The notes beneath the pieces are model-generated. The model was given only the letters and a program-made list of their open reading frames with translations. It made no database searches and was not told the origin of the DNA. Shown one piece after another: positions 41,301-56,300 of a stretch of 64,000 bases of DNA (position 1 is its first letter; every line of letters begins with the position of its first letter). The stretch is from positions 14,142,348 through 14,206,347 of the forward strand of contig CAIIXF020000006.1 of assembly GCA_903813345.2 (NCBI GenBank). The letters are read 5' to 3'. This stretch comes from Owenia fusiformis. Lineage: Eukaryota; Annelida; Polychaeta; Sabellida; Oweniidae. The position numbers and the translations under genes were made by a program.

Positions 41301-44300
41301 ATTGTACAATGGTATTACAGACATTGACCTTTTCAGAGTGCACAGTGTATTCAAATTAATAAGTATAAAAACTTTGAATTTGAAGTGTTATTTCTCTACC
41401 TTAGGATGCACCGATCTGGAACTATCGAGTTCTCCTCCGTGAAAGTTGATGACAGTGCCACCTATAGGTGTACAGCAACCAATGAGGCAGGAACAGATTC
41501 ACGTGAAATGTTACTCGAAGTTCAGGGTATGAGAATTTGCATTGTACATGTAGCCTGTATTTGTGTAACATGTATTAATAATGTATATAGCCATTATGTT
41601 CATAATTTTCCTTTATGTAATAAATTAATATATACGGAGTTTATTTGATTAATTTGTAAAATCCTATCATATTTCTTGTCATGTAAAACTATTTAAGTAA
41701 TTAAAAGTAACTTACTGAAAGTAAATACTGAAATATTCTACATGTACAGTACATAAAATGTCATCCAATCCTCTGATATTATATCATTATGTGTACCCCT
41801 GCATTACAGTTCAACCCACTTTAAACACAGTATTCAAGGAGTTTAAGGATGTCATATCAGATTCTTTGACTTCTAATCAATTCATGATCTTTTACATTTC
41901 TCCCATCCTCATATTATTTCTTATTTGAATGTTTTACAGTACCCCCCACTATAAACTCACAAGGGCCTCAGGAGCTGAAGGTTGTCATAGAAGATTCAGT
42001 GACACTTCCTTGTGAGGCAACAGGGCTTCCCCAGCCTGTGATCAGCTGGCAGAAAGGCACTCGTCTCATTGGACAGTCTGCAGGTATGCGTCAAGTGACA
42101 AAGTGATGACGTCATCAGATCAAGCAATTGTCATATATTGATTATAGTAAAGAACTTTGTATTGTTTAAAAACGTGAGATGATAATATAGAATATCCAGA
42201 ATAAAATTCAAATTGCAGAAACAATCAAAGGTCCATACTGCACATGGACCTTTAGTAATTGCTTAATTAAAAGCATAAACTAAGATAAATATTGTCACCC
42301 AGGGCATTACAAAAGTAAGTGCAAGCTAGGTAACAATGCATTGATTCTATTCTTCTAAGTCAAAAGTATGATCTAATCTGAAAATACATTTACATCCAAT
42401 TGCTTATTTTTTCTTAAATATAGGGTACCAGTCTCTTCCTGATGGAGCATTGAGGATTGCTCGTGCCCAGATTCGGGACACAGGAATTTATATATGTATT
42501 GCGCAGAATAACGCAGGTACAGCTCTTGGCCAAGTGAAACTTGAGGTCCAAGGTAAGAAAATGAGGGAATTAAGGCAAAATATTGAAAATGTAGTAATCT
42601 ATTCAAAAGATGTGAAATGTTTTGTAATTTCCATTACTCAACTCAATATTCAAATGAAAATCATATCTTGATATCCATGTTTTATTTTTGTATAGTGCCT
42701 CCATCTATTGAGGACCAACAGAAAAAATACACAGTGATCCAAGATCGCGAGGTGATCCTTCCATGTCGCGCAGAAGGCCTGCCACCTCCCAAGATCCTTT
42801 GGGAGAAAGATGGTCAAGCTATCGTGACAAGCAACTTCCACTACAGAATAATGAGATCAGGGTGGTTAGCGATTCCTGTCGCAAGGTACATGTACATATT
42901 TATGTAACCTCCACAAATGGTGACATACAGTAAAACCTGTCTCAGTGAACACCTCTCCCTAGTGAACAAAAATAAAATATAATAAATTATAAAATCACCT
43001 CCATGTAGTGAACACCTACCTTCAATGAATATTTTTTGTTGCACCACATGTGTTTGCTATATACGGTTTTACTGTATTGTGGATAGTGTTCGGTGGTTGG
43101 TGTTTTGTGTTCAGTTGTTTGTATTTGGTGGTTGGCATCTGTAACAAATTGCAGGTGGTGACAATTTGCATGTTAATACTTTGTTATTTATTAGTTTTAA
43201 TGAAAACTATCCTGTATATGTTACATTAATTCATGTACTAGTATATTTATTAATGAATGAAGATGTTTGAATATAAAACATCCATAAAACTATTTCATAC
43301 AATAACAATAGGTGGTATACTGTATCAGTGCATTAAACAAGATTAAAAGCTTACTGTAAATAAAATTCATTATTTCAGGACTGATGATTCCGGAGTATTC
43401 ACATGTATTGCTGAGAATAATGCTGGGAAAGCATCCATTATCTTAGATCTCATTGTACAAGGTATGCCTCATTCATTGTCTTAGATTTTATTGTACAACA
43501 TATGGATCAGACCTCATTGTGCAAGGAATGAATCGTATATTTCATCAGAACTCATTGTAAAAGGTATGAATCATACATCCTTTGTCTTATTGTACAATGT
43601 CTGAATCATCTATTGTATTAGACCTCATTCTACAGGGTATGAATTCTGAATAATTGTACCAGCGATGAATCATTTGAGAAACCATACCTTTGACCAATGC
43701 TTATATCACACCCTGTTCCAAATTCAATGCTGTATAAGATCCAGAGCATCCTTAAACAAATCAGATTTGTGCACAGTAGGGGAAGAATGTAGTTCTTGGT
43801 GTCTGCATTCAAATGAAATGCTGAGAATTCAGGATTCCACCTTGTTACCTATATATATTTTCCTGACACTTGTTCATTCATCAATTTCAGTACCACCTCA
43901 CATATCAGATGATAACCGCATCTACACAGTATCTCAGGGAGATACGGCTAACCTTCCATGCCAGGCTGCTGGAATCCCTCCCCCAGCAATATCTTGGATC
44001 AGAGATGGTAGGACGATGATCAAGGAAGACCAGCGGTATACCATCCGAGAAGATGGCATGCTCGTGTTTGGAAATGTAGAGGTAAATATCGTATTATGTA
44101 AATTCCTTATAGATATGTTTTTAAGTCAATTAAGAATCAAGAATTATGGTTTCTACAATTACATGTACATTTATTTGTTCAATATAGCAATGACCTCATT
44201 TCAAAGGGCAACATCATGAAATCTTGGCTGGGACACCTTTACTAAAGTACGAACTCATTATTCTAATAACCACTATGGCCCATTTTGTATTATATAATCA

Positions 44301-47300
44301 ACATGCAAGGATATAATCACGTTTTTATTTTTGAGTTATTTCTTTATATTTTACATAAAAAGTACAAACTCATTTTTTCTTGGAATGTGTACAGGAAGCA
44401 TATTTACAGGAAGTGTATTTGAAATCCCAAGACAATGTTTATGTATGAATAATGGGAAATTGTACACCCTTCCCTTGAAAGCCGAAGGCAATACTTATTC
44501 ACAGCCATCTTTTTAGAGATGGACTATATATATATATAATGTTCATATTTTAGACTGAAGATAGAGGGAGCTATGTTTGTACAGCTATCAACGAGGCTGG
44601 AAGAGACTCAAAGGAAGTAGTGCTCAGAGTACAGGGTAAAGGACTTGATAATGTATTAGTGAACCAACTGTATGCAAAAATTAGCAACACAAAACATCTT
44701 TGAAATTGAAATATTTATGACAACACACTGCAATTTATTGAGAAATGCTATTATTTTCAATGAACTGTTTTAAAAGATTACTTAAATTGATGAACAAAAA
44801 TACTGATATTACAGTGCCCCCTGTTATCCGTGTGATCCCTCGTGATCAGGAAGTTGCCTTAAATGGGCGCATTGAACTGGAATGTGCGGCCGATGGTACT
44901 CCACCACCTAGCATCACATGGCAGGTCAACAACACATATCTATCATGTAAGTTTACATATGAACAATTTTTTTTTTAATTTGATCAAATAGATTCTTTCA
45001 TGTCCGAGAGGAGTTCTTAAAAATATTCTGAAAATATGTCCATTCATAGTTCATCGACAGAACTACATTTTACATTGTAATCTAGTCAGAATGATTAGAG
45101 TATTCTGTCCTGAGGGTATTTTTGGGATTCATTGTGCAGTTTTTAGAATTGAAAAAAGGGGAGCTTTATTGATGGCTATTGCCTTCAAAGCTACATATGT
45201 ATATGCTCATATTTTATCCTGTTTCAGCAACCCCAAGTGTAAATGGTCGCAGCATGGTGACAATTGAAAATGCTAGAAAAGAGGATGCTGGGACATATGC
45301 TTGTTTGGCGGAAAATCCTGCAGGCAAGACCCGGGCTGTTGCTGGAGTGCAAGTTAAAGGTCAGTTTTTGACTACATGTAGGTCAAAGAAACAACAGGCA
45401 TGTGTTTTTTCCTATTAAAGAAATGGCAAGAAATCAGTTTAAAATATTTAAATATCCATGAAAATAAATAGGAAATTAATGAATTATATTTTCAAGTGAC
45501 ATTATTTCTATCTTGAGAATTCAGCAAGAATAATTAAGATTTTGTAAGAAATACATTTCTATTCAAAGATAAATTCCCACTATTAAACACCTCTTTCAGT
45601 TCCACCCAAGGTTTTGGTTCCACCAGGCAACCGAGCAGTAACAATTGCGCAACGTGTCATTTTGACATGCACTGTACAAGGAGACCCACCACCGAAAATC
45701 ACATGGCTCAAAAATGGCCGAACTGTTCAGTTAGATAATCGTATACAACAAATGGAAAATGGATCACTTGTGATTTATGAATCCGATGTGAGTTTATCTT
45801 CTAATTTTGTTTGTTTTAAATTAAAGTTGCATGCTTTTAACTTAATTTTTTTGCCTAACTTTTTAATTTGCTACATCTATTCTTAAATCTTGGACATGCC
45901 CTTGTTATTTCCTAAATAAATTTGCGATCATGAGAAAGTAGGGTTGTGAAAACAATTTGATGGGTTCCTTGTTTTTATTTTGTGAATGTTATTAAAATAA
46001 AATCTATGGAAATAAAAATATGAAACAAAATGTTCTAACATAACTGCAGTAAATTACATTGATTTTGTACTGAATTAAATAGAATTAGAAATGAACTTTT
46101 CCCCCTCACTGAATGAGTATATATCTCCCTAACTTTATTGTGTTTCTCCTTTAGGAGAGTGATGCAGGAGATTACAAATGTGTAGCAGCAAATGATGCTG
46201 GCAGCATTGAGCATACAGCCACTCTCACCATTAACAGTAAGCTTTAAATGTTACGAAACACAAATACTGATATAAGAATGTGATGAAAAGCATATGGAAA
46301 ACAATTCTACAAAATAGCTTCAGAAAGTCAATCATACAGTTGATTTAAATGAATTATGTTATTGTAACATTAATGGTTGTTGAAGTAGCTGGACAAGTGT
46401 TTTTTTTTTTGTTTTCAATACACACTGTACTTAATACAACTTTAAGGATGAAATCGGTCTTTTCTCTTTCCCAAATACATATACTGTAATAACATTCTGC
46501 CCCTTTCTGATGCACCTTGCACATCTATTCCAGTGGGACCTAACTTCAAAGTGGAGCCTAAAGACAAAACTATCCCTCAAGGTGAATCAGTCATATTTAA
46601 CTGTGTGGCTGAAGCAGAACCCACACCATTCATTACATGGAAGAAAGAATATGTGGATATATTGCAGGAGAATGATCGAGTAACAATCCTGCCTAATAAT
46701 TCTCTGAGGTAAGATTGTGTCCCTGTACTCAGTGAGTTTAAGCTCCAATCAAACAACTTTTGTATACATATAACAGTTTAGCTGTGTAGGGTTATTTTAG
46801 AAAAGAAGATTTGCCCCATTGCATGTGCAAGTACTGTATAGAACCAGAAATTCATTGCAAATCAAAAGGGAATCAATGACAAAATAATGTATATCAATGA
46901 TATGTGAACATAGATATATGCCCATGTCCATTAAAAATCATGTTGGTTAATTTTCCAGGATTATAGCAAGTCAATTGGATGACTCAGGGATCTATATCTG
47001 TATAGCTAGGAACTCTCTGGGGTCTGTCTTAGTGAAGGCAGAGCTTACTGTTCAAGGTACTGTACCTTTTACTCTCTTCGGTATTCATGGCATGAGAAAA
47101 TGATACATTTTGAACTCACTTTAATGGATATGATTTTATTAGTCTTTGGATCAAAATATATCATGTGGCCAATATATAGAATTCTGAGAACATTTCTCTG
47201 CTTTTGTTTGCAACATAGATGAAACAAGCTAGAGGAGACTTGAGTGTTAAACTTTCCGAACTGCGTTACTACATGTTTGTCACATGGTTGTTACATTAGG

Positions 47301-50300
47301 TTGAAAGGGTGCTATATTGCTGTTATTATATCATTCTCATCTTATGCTGTGTGATGGGGACATGTTAATATATAATTGCCACGCCATATAAGTATTGTAT
47401 ACTTCCAGTCCATGGAATGTGGAGTAAGTGGTCAGGATGGGGAGATTGTAGTCGCACATGTGGTCGGGGTGCCCAGTATCGTATCAGAGAATGCGAGAAT
47501 CCTGCTCCAGCAAATGGTGGACGTGCCTGTGTTGGACCAGGAAAGGAATCAAGAGCCTGTATTAGTGGCAACTGCCCAGGTATGCTACATGTAGTACAAT
47601 GATATAAATATACTTACACATGTAATATGATACAGTAAAACCTGTAAATTGGAACACCTCTGTAATGACCAACTAACTTATGTAACATGAACCTCTGTAA
47701 GTGGAACACCTCCCAAGGGGAACACATTCAAAAATAACAAATAAAGAAGACTGATATATGCCATACAGTTTTAAGTTTAATTGGATACAATTTGAGTACA
47801 TTGCATACTGCTAACCATAAGTACTATTTTCTTAGTGGATGGATCATGGTCAGACTGGACAGCCTGGGAAGAGTGTAGTAAAACATGCGGAGCTGGAGAA
47901 AGGTCAAGGTTCAGGAAATGTGATGATCCTCCCCCACAGTTTGGTGGCAGTGGTTGTGTTGGTGCAGCACTGGAAACTGTCAAGTGTAATGTACAGTCAT
48001 GTCCAAGTAAGTCTAGTGTAACATACAGTCATGTCCAAGTAAGTCAAGTGTAATGTAGTGATGTCCAAGTAAGTCAAGTGTAATGTAGTCATGTCCAAGT
48101 AAGTCAAGTGTAATGTAGTCATGTCCAAGTAAGTCAAGTGTAATGCAGTCATGTCCAAGTAAGTCAAGTGTAATGTAGTCATGTCCAAGTAAGTCAAGTG
48201 TCATGTAGTCATGTCCAAGTAAGTCAAGTGTAATGTACAGTCTTGTCTATAGTAATTCAAGTGTAACATACAGTCATGTCCAAGTAAGTCAAGCGTAATG
48301 TAGTCATGTCCAAGTAAGTCAAATGTAATGTACAGTCATGTCCAAGTAAGTCAAATGTAATGTACAGTCATGTCCACGTAAGTCAAGTGTAATGTACATG
48401 TTGTCATGTCCAAGTAAGTCAAGTGTAATGTACATGTACATTGTAGTCATGTCCAAGTAAGTCAAGTGTAATGTACAGTCGTGTCCAAGTAATTCAAGTG
48501 TAATGTAGTCATGTCCAAGTAAGTCAAATGTAATATGCAGTCATGTTCAAGGAAATACTTTAAATCAAGTGTAATATACAGTCATATCCCATGTCCTTTG
48601 AATCAAGTTTAATGTACAGTCATGTCCTTTAAGTCAATTGTAACATTTAGTCATGTCCAAGTAAGTCAAGTGTAATGTACAGTCATGTTCTTTAACTTGA
48701 GTGTAAAAGTCAAGTGTCAAATAACATGTAAGTCTATATAAACAGCTACAACCTGTATATCTGGAGACCTCTCAATATGAACAGCTTTGTTATTGGATTC
48801 TTGGGTACAAAAAATCACTTAAAATCACTTGACTTGATTTTAGTTGATGGAGGCTGGGGTGAGTGGGGTGAGTGGCAGCACTGTAGTGAGACATGTGGTG
48901 ATGGCACACAGGAGAGGTTCAGACGTTGCAACAAGCCCAGGGCTCAATATGGCGGTAGGGAATGTACGGGGCGGGAAACAGAGCGACAACCCTGCAAGAT
49001 TAGAGACTGCTCGAGTAAGTACACTATGATACAGTTTTAGCTCAGATACATGTTCATATGTATATCTAATATAGGAATTGTTAGAATATAAATATATGTA
49101 ACTTGTACAGTGAAGCTGTGTATTGTTGTTCAAGTGGCATATACTTATCAACCATATATACAAATGTGCGGATTCTCAAAAATGCAACATGGCACATGGT
49201 AATGCCGACATCATTCTTTTGCAGTTCATGGTAGCTGGGGAGGCTGGGCTCAGTGGTCCACATGCAGTTTGTCCTGTGGAGGAGGTACAAGGACTCGAAG
49301 CAGGACATGTGACAATCCCCCACCAGCACACAACGGAAGATTCTGTCCAGGCAGAGATAAACAGCGTGATTATTGTAATGCAGAGCCTTGTCCTGGTATG
49401 TTAACCAAATCATCAGCTCCAACTCAAATTGTTAACCTCAAAACTACTACATGTATTACTCAAACATATCAGAATCAGAGATTGGGACTTATCATACAAA
49501 TTACTCCAAATACGAGTACTTATATTTTTCCTCTTTGCAGTACATGGTAACTGGGCCGGGTGGAGCGACTTTGGCGCCTGTACTGCCACCTGTGGAGGAG
49601 GTCAAAAACGTAGGTTCCGCACATGCACCAACCCTCCACCATCAAACAATGGTCGCCCTTGTATAGGTGTCAACACTGATACAGCTGAATGTGCTGAGGA
49701 TGCTTGCCCAGGTACGTTTGGATATCTTGTACTTGTCAAATGCCATGAAAAATGATGAAAATTGAGATATCATTTACACAGCATAATTCAATCACAATTG
49801 ATGCCCTTCACAATTGATGCCCTTCGCAATTGCCCTTCACAATTGATGCCCTTCACAATTGATGCCCTTCACAATTGAATTATCCATAAATACAAATTAG
49901 AAAGGAACTCTATAAGAAAACAGAACACCTAATGCAAACATCAATATCTCAGTCAGTGATAAAGAAAAACTGTTAAATAACCCCTTTGCTACGTACTAAC
50001 TCAAAATGTGGTGTCTAAGAAAGTGGACAGTCTTTCCAATTTATCTCTCCGATAATCCAGCTTGAGATTAAATTGAACCATTGTATTTTTCAGAATAAAG
50101 ATGGTAAAGATATTATTTTTATTTATTTTTTTGAACTATCAATTGCAAACAGGCTATCAAAAATTGATGTTAAAATTTATATTTTGTCACACAGTTCATG
50201 GAGGTTGGTCTAAGTGGTCCCAGTGGAGTGAGTGTAGTAAGACTTGTGGAACTGGCCAATCACAGCGCACAAGAGTGTGCACGCCTCCACAGTTTGGTGG

Positions 50301-53300
50301 CAAAACTTGTCTTGGAGATGACACAATGGTCCGAAAATGTAACTCATTCCCATGTGAAGGTATTTAGTATTTGTTATATTTATTTTAAGAGGTAATCTTT
50401 TATATAACCAAATATTGTATAAAAATCGTTTCAATTACACTAGTATATTATATATCTGGTGAAAATGTAGAAAATGCATATGAAGCAATCTATTGAAACC
50501 CAAACAAATCCTCTTGAGACATGTTTACCTCAAAAATATGTTGATATCCATGTACTAAATTATGTTTAACTCCCCATATATGTATTATTTAAATGTATTA
50601 TGCCATTATAAACTTTGCTTTACAGTTGAAGTGCCCCATATGGCTATTGGTAATGTAATTGGAACCATAAATGACAAAGAGTTTGGTATTGCTCTGTTAC
50701 TGGCCAATATGACCAACGTAGAAGATAGCACTCTGATCACAGCCAGACTGGAGGGAATACCTGGTGATATAGGTGAGTGTTTCATAACGACTATGTCATG
50801 TTATGAAAAGATATAATATAATATGATGTAATATGAAATAATACAATATAATATAAAAGTGTAGGGAACTGAATCTTGATCATAGTCAGACTTAAAATTA
50901 TGGACTGCTTCTGTCTTGTTGATTTTAAGATGTTTGTAACATGTTTTCCATTTACAGGGCGGTACTTCCAACACCTGATCTCAATTCTGACTCCTGTCAC
51001 TTGGACAACAGCGTATGAACTAGGAGAGGCTGTCAATGGCTGGACACTTGCCAAGGGAGTCTTCAGACGGGAAGTACAAGTGGAATTTGCAACAGGTAAA
51101 ATCTCATGCAAATTAAATTCTGTACCTCTTGGAACTAATAGTACAATAACGTCATTTTTGCGGGCAATATAGTGAAAGATTGGACCGAGGGGCAAAGGCC
51201 CAAGGTCGATATAGTAAAATGAATGCCTTCTAAACTAGCACTAAAACCCCTAGAACTGGCCTGGCAAAGTGGTAAAAATTTATAAATGTTCTGAACCATA
51301 CCTTTGCAAAATGGCTGTACAAGAATCTGTGCTAAATGGAGGCAATTGTTATGGTATACAAGACCACATACATGTATTTTACAAATTAAGTTAGTCATTT
51401 GTATTGAGAACATATATTTTACAGATTAAGTTCGCCATTTGAGGCCACATATTTTACAAATTAAATTAGTTTTTCAGAAAATATATTTCACAGTTTAAGT
51501 TTAGTCATTTGAGAACATATTATATATTTAGGTGAAGTTTTAAGGATGACACATATATCGAGAGGTCTCAACAAGAAGGGCATCCTCACAATAGACATTA
51601 TTGTTAATGGCTACATACCAGATATACCTGAACAGGTAACAATATTTTCATGCAATCCTTTTAAATAAGTCTGATGTTTATTTATGGTGCATGAAACTAA
51701 ATGCAACAATATGTTATTCATTCAGCGGTTGGTGTAACATATGTTACAAATGGTAGGTGGTGACATTTTGAATTTTAATGCCTTGTTGAAGTATCCTGTT
51801 GGAATAGTTATTGATATTTATAAAAGATTATTATATACTGAGCAGGTTATTTTATTTCTCATGCATAGTTGAACTCTTAATTGATCCTTAACTATCTGTG
51901 TTTTTAAATCTCTGATCTGTACAATTATGGCACTTATACATTTTCGGTAAAGCAGATCTATTTAAACAACACACAATCTAATCATTGCATACTTTAATTA
52001 AATTGTACCTTAAGATAATGATTTATAAAATCATTGCTATTTATACTATTGTTCCAGGCTAGAGTCACTGTAGCTCCATACGTTGAGGATTATATACAGA
52101 CAGGCCCTGGGTCAATCTATGCTAAATCAACTCGTATGTTCCATGTTAATGGCCACCGATTGCCATATGCCTGGAACCACACGATTACCTACGACGACAG
52201 CCTGGGAAGAATGCCTTATTTGGTTCAGAGACTCTCCGCAGATGAACTCCATGTTGATTTCGATATAAGTTCCGAATTGATCCAATATCAGATGACAGCG
52301 AAAATAGCTAAAGGAAACCCAAGTAATCGATGCCCGACAGGCTTTTTCTTGGATCCTGTTGGTCCTTACTGTAAAGATGATGATGAATGTATTAGACTTA
52401 ATCCTTGCTCCCATTTCTGCCACAACACACCTGGAAGTTACTCATGTTCATGTCCCTTCGGTTATTCCATTGGCTCTGATGGAAAAACATGCAAAGATGT
52501 GGACGAGTGTGATATGAATATTGCTCAGTGTCATTCCACTCAAGAATGCATCAATTCTATTGGCTCGTATAAATGTGTTGCTAAGTGCCAGCCTGGATTT
52601 AGACGCACGTCATCAGAGCTAGCATGTCAAGGTATACTATTTTTCAAATTAATATTAAATTTTTGGTTTGTTCAAAATATTTTGAAAAATAAAAGACAAT
52701 CTATATATAGGTGTTCCATGAGTCAATATACATTTTACTTTGTATCATTCCACATGTCATTTTGGACGAGTTTGGACGAGTCAGCATAATGCAAAAAATA
52801 AGTATATTTAAAACTTAATGTGTGGAATGCCCTTTGCCTTTGGTTTTTGCTAAAAAACAATTTACATGGCTTCCGCATCACCACTTACAGTTGTGTTCCA
52901 TGTGTTCCATAATATATTTTAGATATTGATGAATGCAAGCAAAGACCAAGGCTGTGCTCTCAACAATGTATCAACACACTAGGAAGCTACCACTGTCAGT
53001 GTCGTCGTGGCTATAGATTAATTGGCGGGAAAAGATGTAGAGGTATTAAAATATGGTGAAAATATTCCCCTCACAAAAATTACTTTGAAATGTTAGGGGC
53101 AGACCTAGGCTCAGTTTCTCAAATAAAATTTTCTCAAATAATGAGACTGTATATGTACTGTAAAGTGAATCTTATTTTTGGCCCAAAACGTTAAAAAAAT
53201 GGAGCTGCAGTATTTTAAGATCTTCTATACTTGCTTATCTGTCATTTCACTCAAGAATATTTGATATTCACAACGCTTTTGTACACTGAAAAGTTTTACC

Positions 53301-56300
53301 ATGTCACTTGTAATATTGTACATGTACTTATTTGATTGAATTGGAGTAACAGCATTTGGAAAATAGTGAGTTGATCCCAGATGCATCGCAATGAAGGATA
53401 TTTATGTACATGTATGACATGTACCAGAAAGATATCCAGTGATGCTCATTTTCATTTTCAAATGCTAAAAAAGATTCTGGGATATACAAGTGTTTTTCAG
53501 ATGTTAATGAATGTGCGGAATCAAGGCCATGTAGTGATGGTTGCCGCAACACCCGGGGCAGCTATCGATGCACGTGTCCCCCAGGCTATAGGCTCCGACA
53601 AAGAGGACAATGTCACGGTATGGATAAATCTTTTCATTTTTTCTATTGCAGATATTGACGAATGTGCAGAAAACAATCCATGTAGCAATGGATGCAGAAA
53701 TATTCGGGGAAGCTACCGGTGCTCCTGTCCCCCGGGATATCGGCTCCGGGGTCGAGGAGGACAATGTGTCGGTCAGTTGATAACCCATGTGTGAAATATC
53801 ACAACAGTCAAATTAAACCTAAAATAAAACAGAAAATGAGGGAGTTGTTTCAGCAGACAGAAAGTCTTTTCTTTGAGGAGCCCAAAGTTGATGCAACTTT
53901 GTTAATGAATTTGGATAAAATTTTGACTGAAGTGATTTCCTACATATGAGTACTATTAACAGCTTTGGCCACCAGGAGTAATATTTATAACATGATTTTA
54001 CATTCTCTAATCTGCATGTTATACTCAACCTTGCTGCAGTATACCCTTGTTTTCCCCAATGACAGAGTGGCTTTACCTTAATATGCCGCTAAGAATTCCA
54101 TCTTTAATATAACATTTTGCTTTTCTAGGTCTATTTAATGAATTAGATGCAGCTTTTGATGTAACTGTTTAATAGAGCTCATAGGTGACCTTGACGTTGA
54201 AAATGAGATACGACCTTGACCTTGAATTATTAAGTTGACCTTGGCCTTGACATTTGAGTATGACATTGGTCTATTGAAGTATAACCATGAAAATGGATTA
54301 CTAGTTGTTGATATACTCGTACTTGTGACCTTCAGATCTCATGTTCATGAGATTTGAATATGGGTTTTAATACTTCAATATTTCTGAATTTATCACATGA
54401 CCTTGACCTTTGAGTGTGACATTTACATGTTTAGCTCATGACATATTATCATCATCATTTGTATTATTCTATATGTATTTATTAATAATTGCTTTGTGTT
54501 GCTTTTGCTTTAAAATATGAACTAAGAGAGGTCTTCAATTATAAATTGTATTTATTCACCTTAATGCCGATATAATTATATAACTAAGTCTTTGCCATCT
54601 ACTAGCAAGTTACAGATCGCTTTCTTATGTGACATTAAATTTAGTTTATTAATTACCAAATATTGTAGAATAACTTAACAATTTAACTTACAATTATAAA
54701 GTTATTTGCTGAATAGTAACATTAGTATATTGCAATTGAAACCCTTTAATCATGCTTATTAGAAATAAAAACAATTTACAAAATGTAGGTTTGTTATAGA
54801 ATGTATAATTAAAGAGGCAGCAAAAGATTTTAAGTGTAGAAGGCCCAAAGCAATGCTTTTAATCAACATGGCAAAATTTGCAATGTGACTCCTAGGATAC
54901 TCATTTGAATATTTGAAGATTTTGGAGCTATTTTTTTTATTTTGGGTAGAATTTTAGTTCATTGAAGATTTAACATTGCCGAAAATTCTTTAAAACTGAA
55001 ACTGAAGAGAGAGGACCTTCTTTGAGTTATCAAATTGTCAAATCATTGCCAAATAAGCTAGTTAAGATATGATTATGAATAAAGTTAGTTTTACAAAACA
55101 TTGCTTACTCATCTCTCCTTTGCCGCCTCTTGCAATAATAATATATTTAATATACTAGTATTAAGGAATTGTAATAAACATTTTAAAATTTCATATTTGA
55201 TTATTTGAAAATAATTGTATCCAGATGTCGATGAATGTCGCACAAAGAAAGACAACTGTGCAAGAGACCAAGAGTGCCGTAATACTGACGGCAGTTTCCA
55301 GTGTGTCAATATATGTCCTACAGGCCTGGAGCCTGCCTCTAATGGAACTTGTATCGGTAGGTGTAAAATTTGTGCATATTTTATACAGATTAATATGCAG
55401 CAATGAAGCTGTATAAGGCAACTGAACCATGTAAACTTTTAATTTAAAATATTTTCAGTGGTGTGTGTTGGTACAAAAACCTGATTTTACCATACTTTAA
55501 AAAGTGAACTTCTGCTCAGATTCCCCATTAAATATTCAAGTGTATTTTCATTGTTCAAATTAACATGCTAACACAGAGATTATACTGCTATATGATGTAC
55601 TTGAAGTTTAAAATGAATTCATTACAGTTTTCTCTCCAGTTTTTTTCTCAAGTAAGAAAATATATGTACAAATTATTAAAATTATATACAAGTAAGTGCA
55701 CGATTCTCATTTCACAGATCTGGCATACGTTTGTCAAAATATATCAATTGACCATCTTTCTCATTTTCAATGGGTATTGATAAAGGTTTTCAAGTAGGTG
55801 GAATTTTTTTCAAAATTCCAAATGGATGCATCACAAGGTTTTAAATACTTCAATGCTGTCCAGACTTTGTTCATAAAAGTCTGAAGAAAACCATAAGTAT
55901 TCTTCATGATATAAATTTAATGTTTGTGTTTTTCCATTCATAGATATTGATGAGTGTGCGCGTAAGACAAGCAAGTGTGGCTACAACCAGCTCTGTGCCA
56001 ACACAGTAGGAGGTTACACATGTAACTGTCCCCGTGGTTACACAACTCTTGGCCCTGGAGAGCCATGTACAGGTAAACATGCCTTTCTTATATCAACTAT
56101 TAATTTAAGCTAAACATCTGTATGGCTTGAATTTTTCACATCTGATTTTGATGTTAAACCATTCATTGGGATTTCTTTTGTTATGGTCAATTGTACATCT
56201 AACATGCTCCTCTTTATATTTTTTATTTATATTTTTTACCCTCACGACCACAAAAATAATTGTGGTCATTGAACATATTTATTCTGTATGATGGAGACAG

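Noticed and set aside
53381-53794. Single 137-aa frame over both duplicated EGF exons
   Set aside because: EGF 4 is read in the wrong frame there. The correct reading uses two exons separated by the 34-nt intron.
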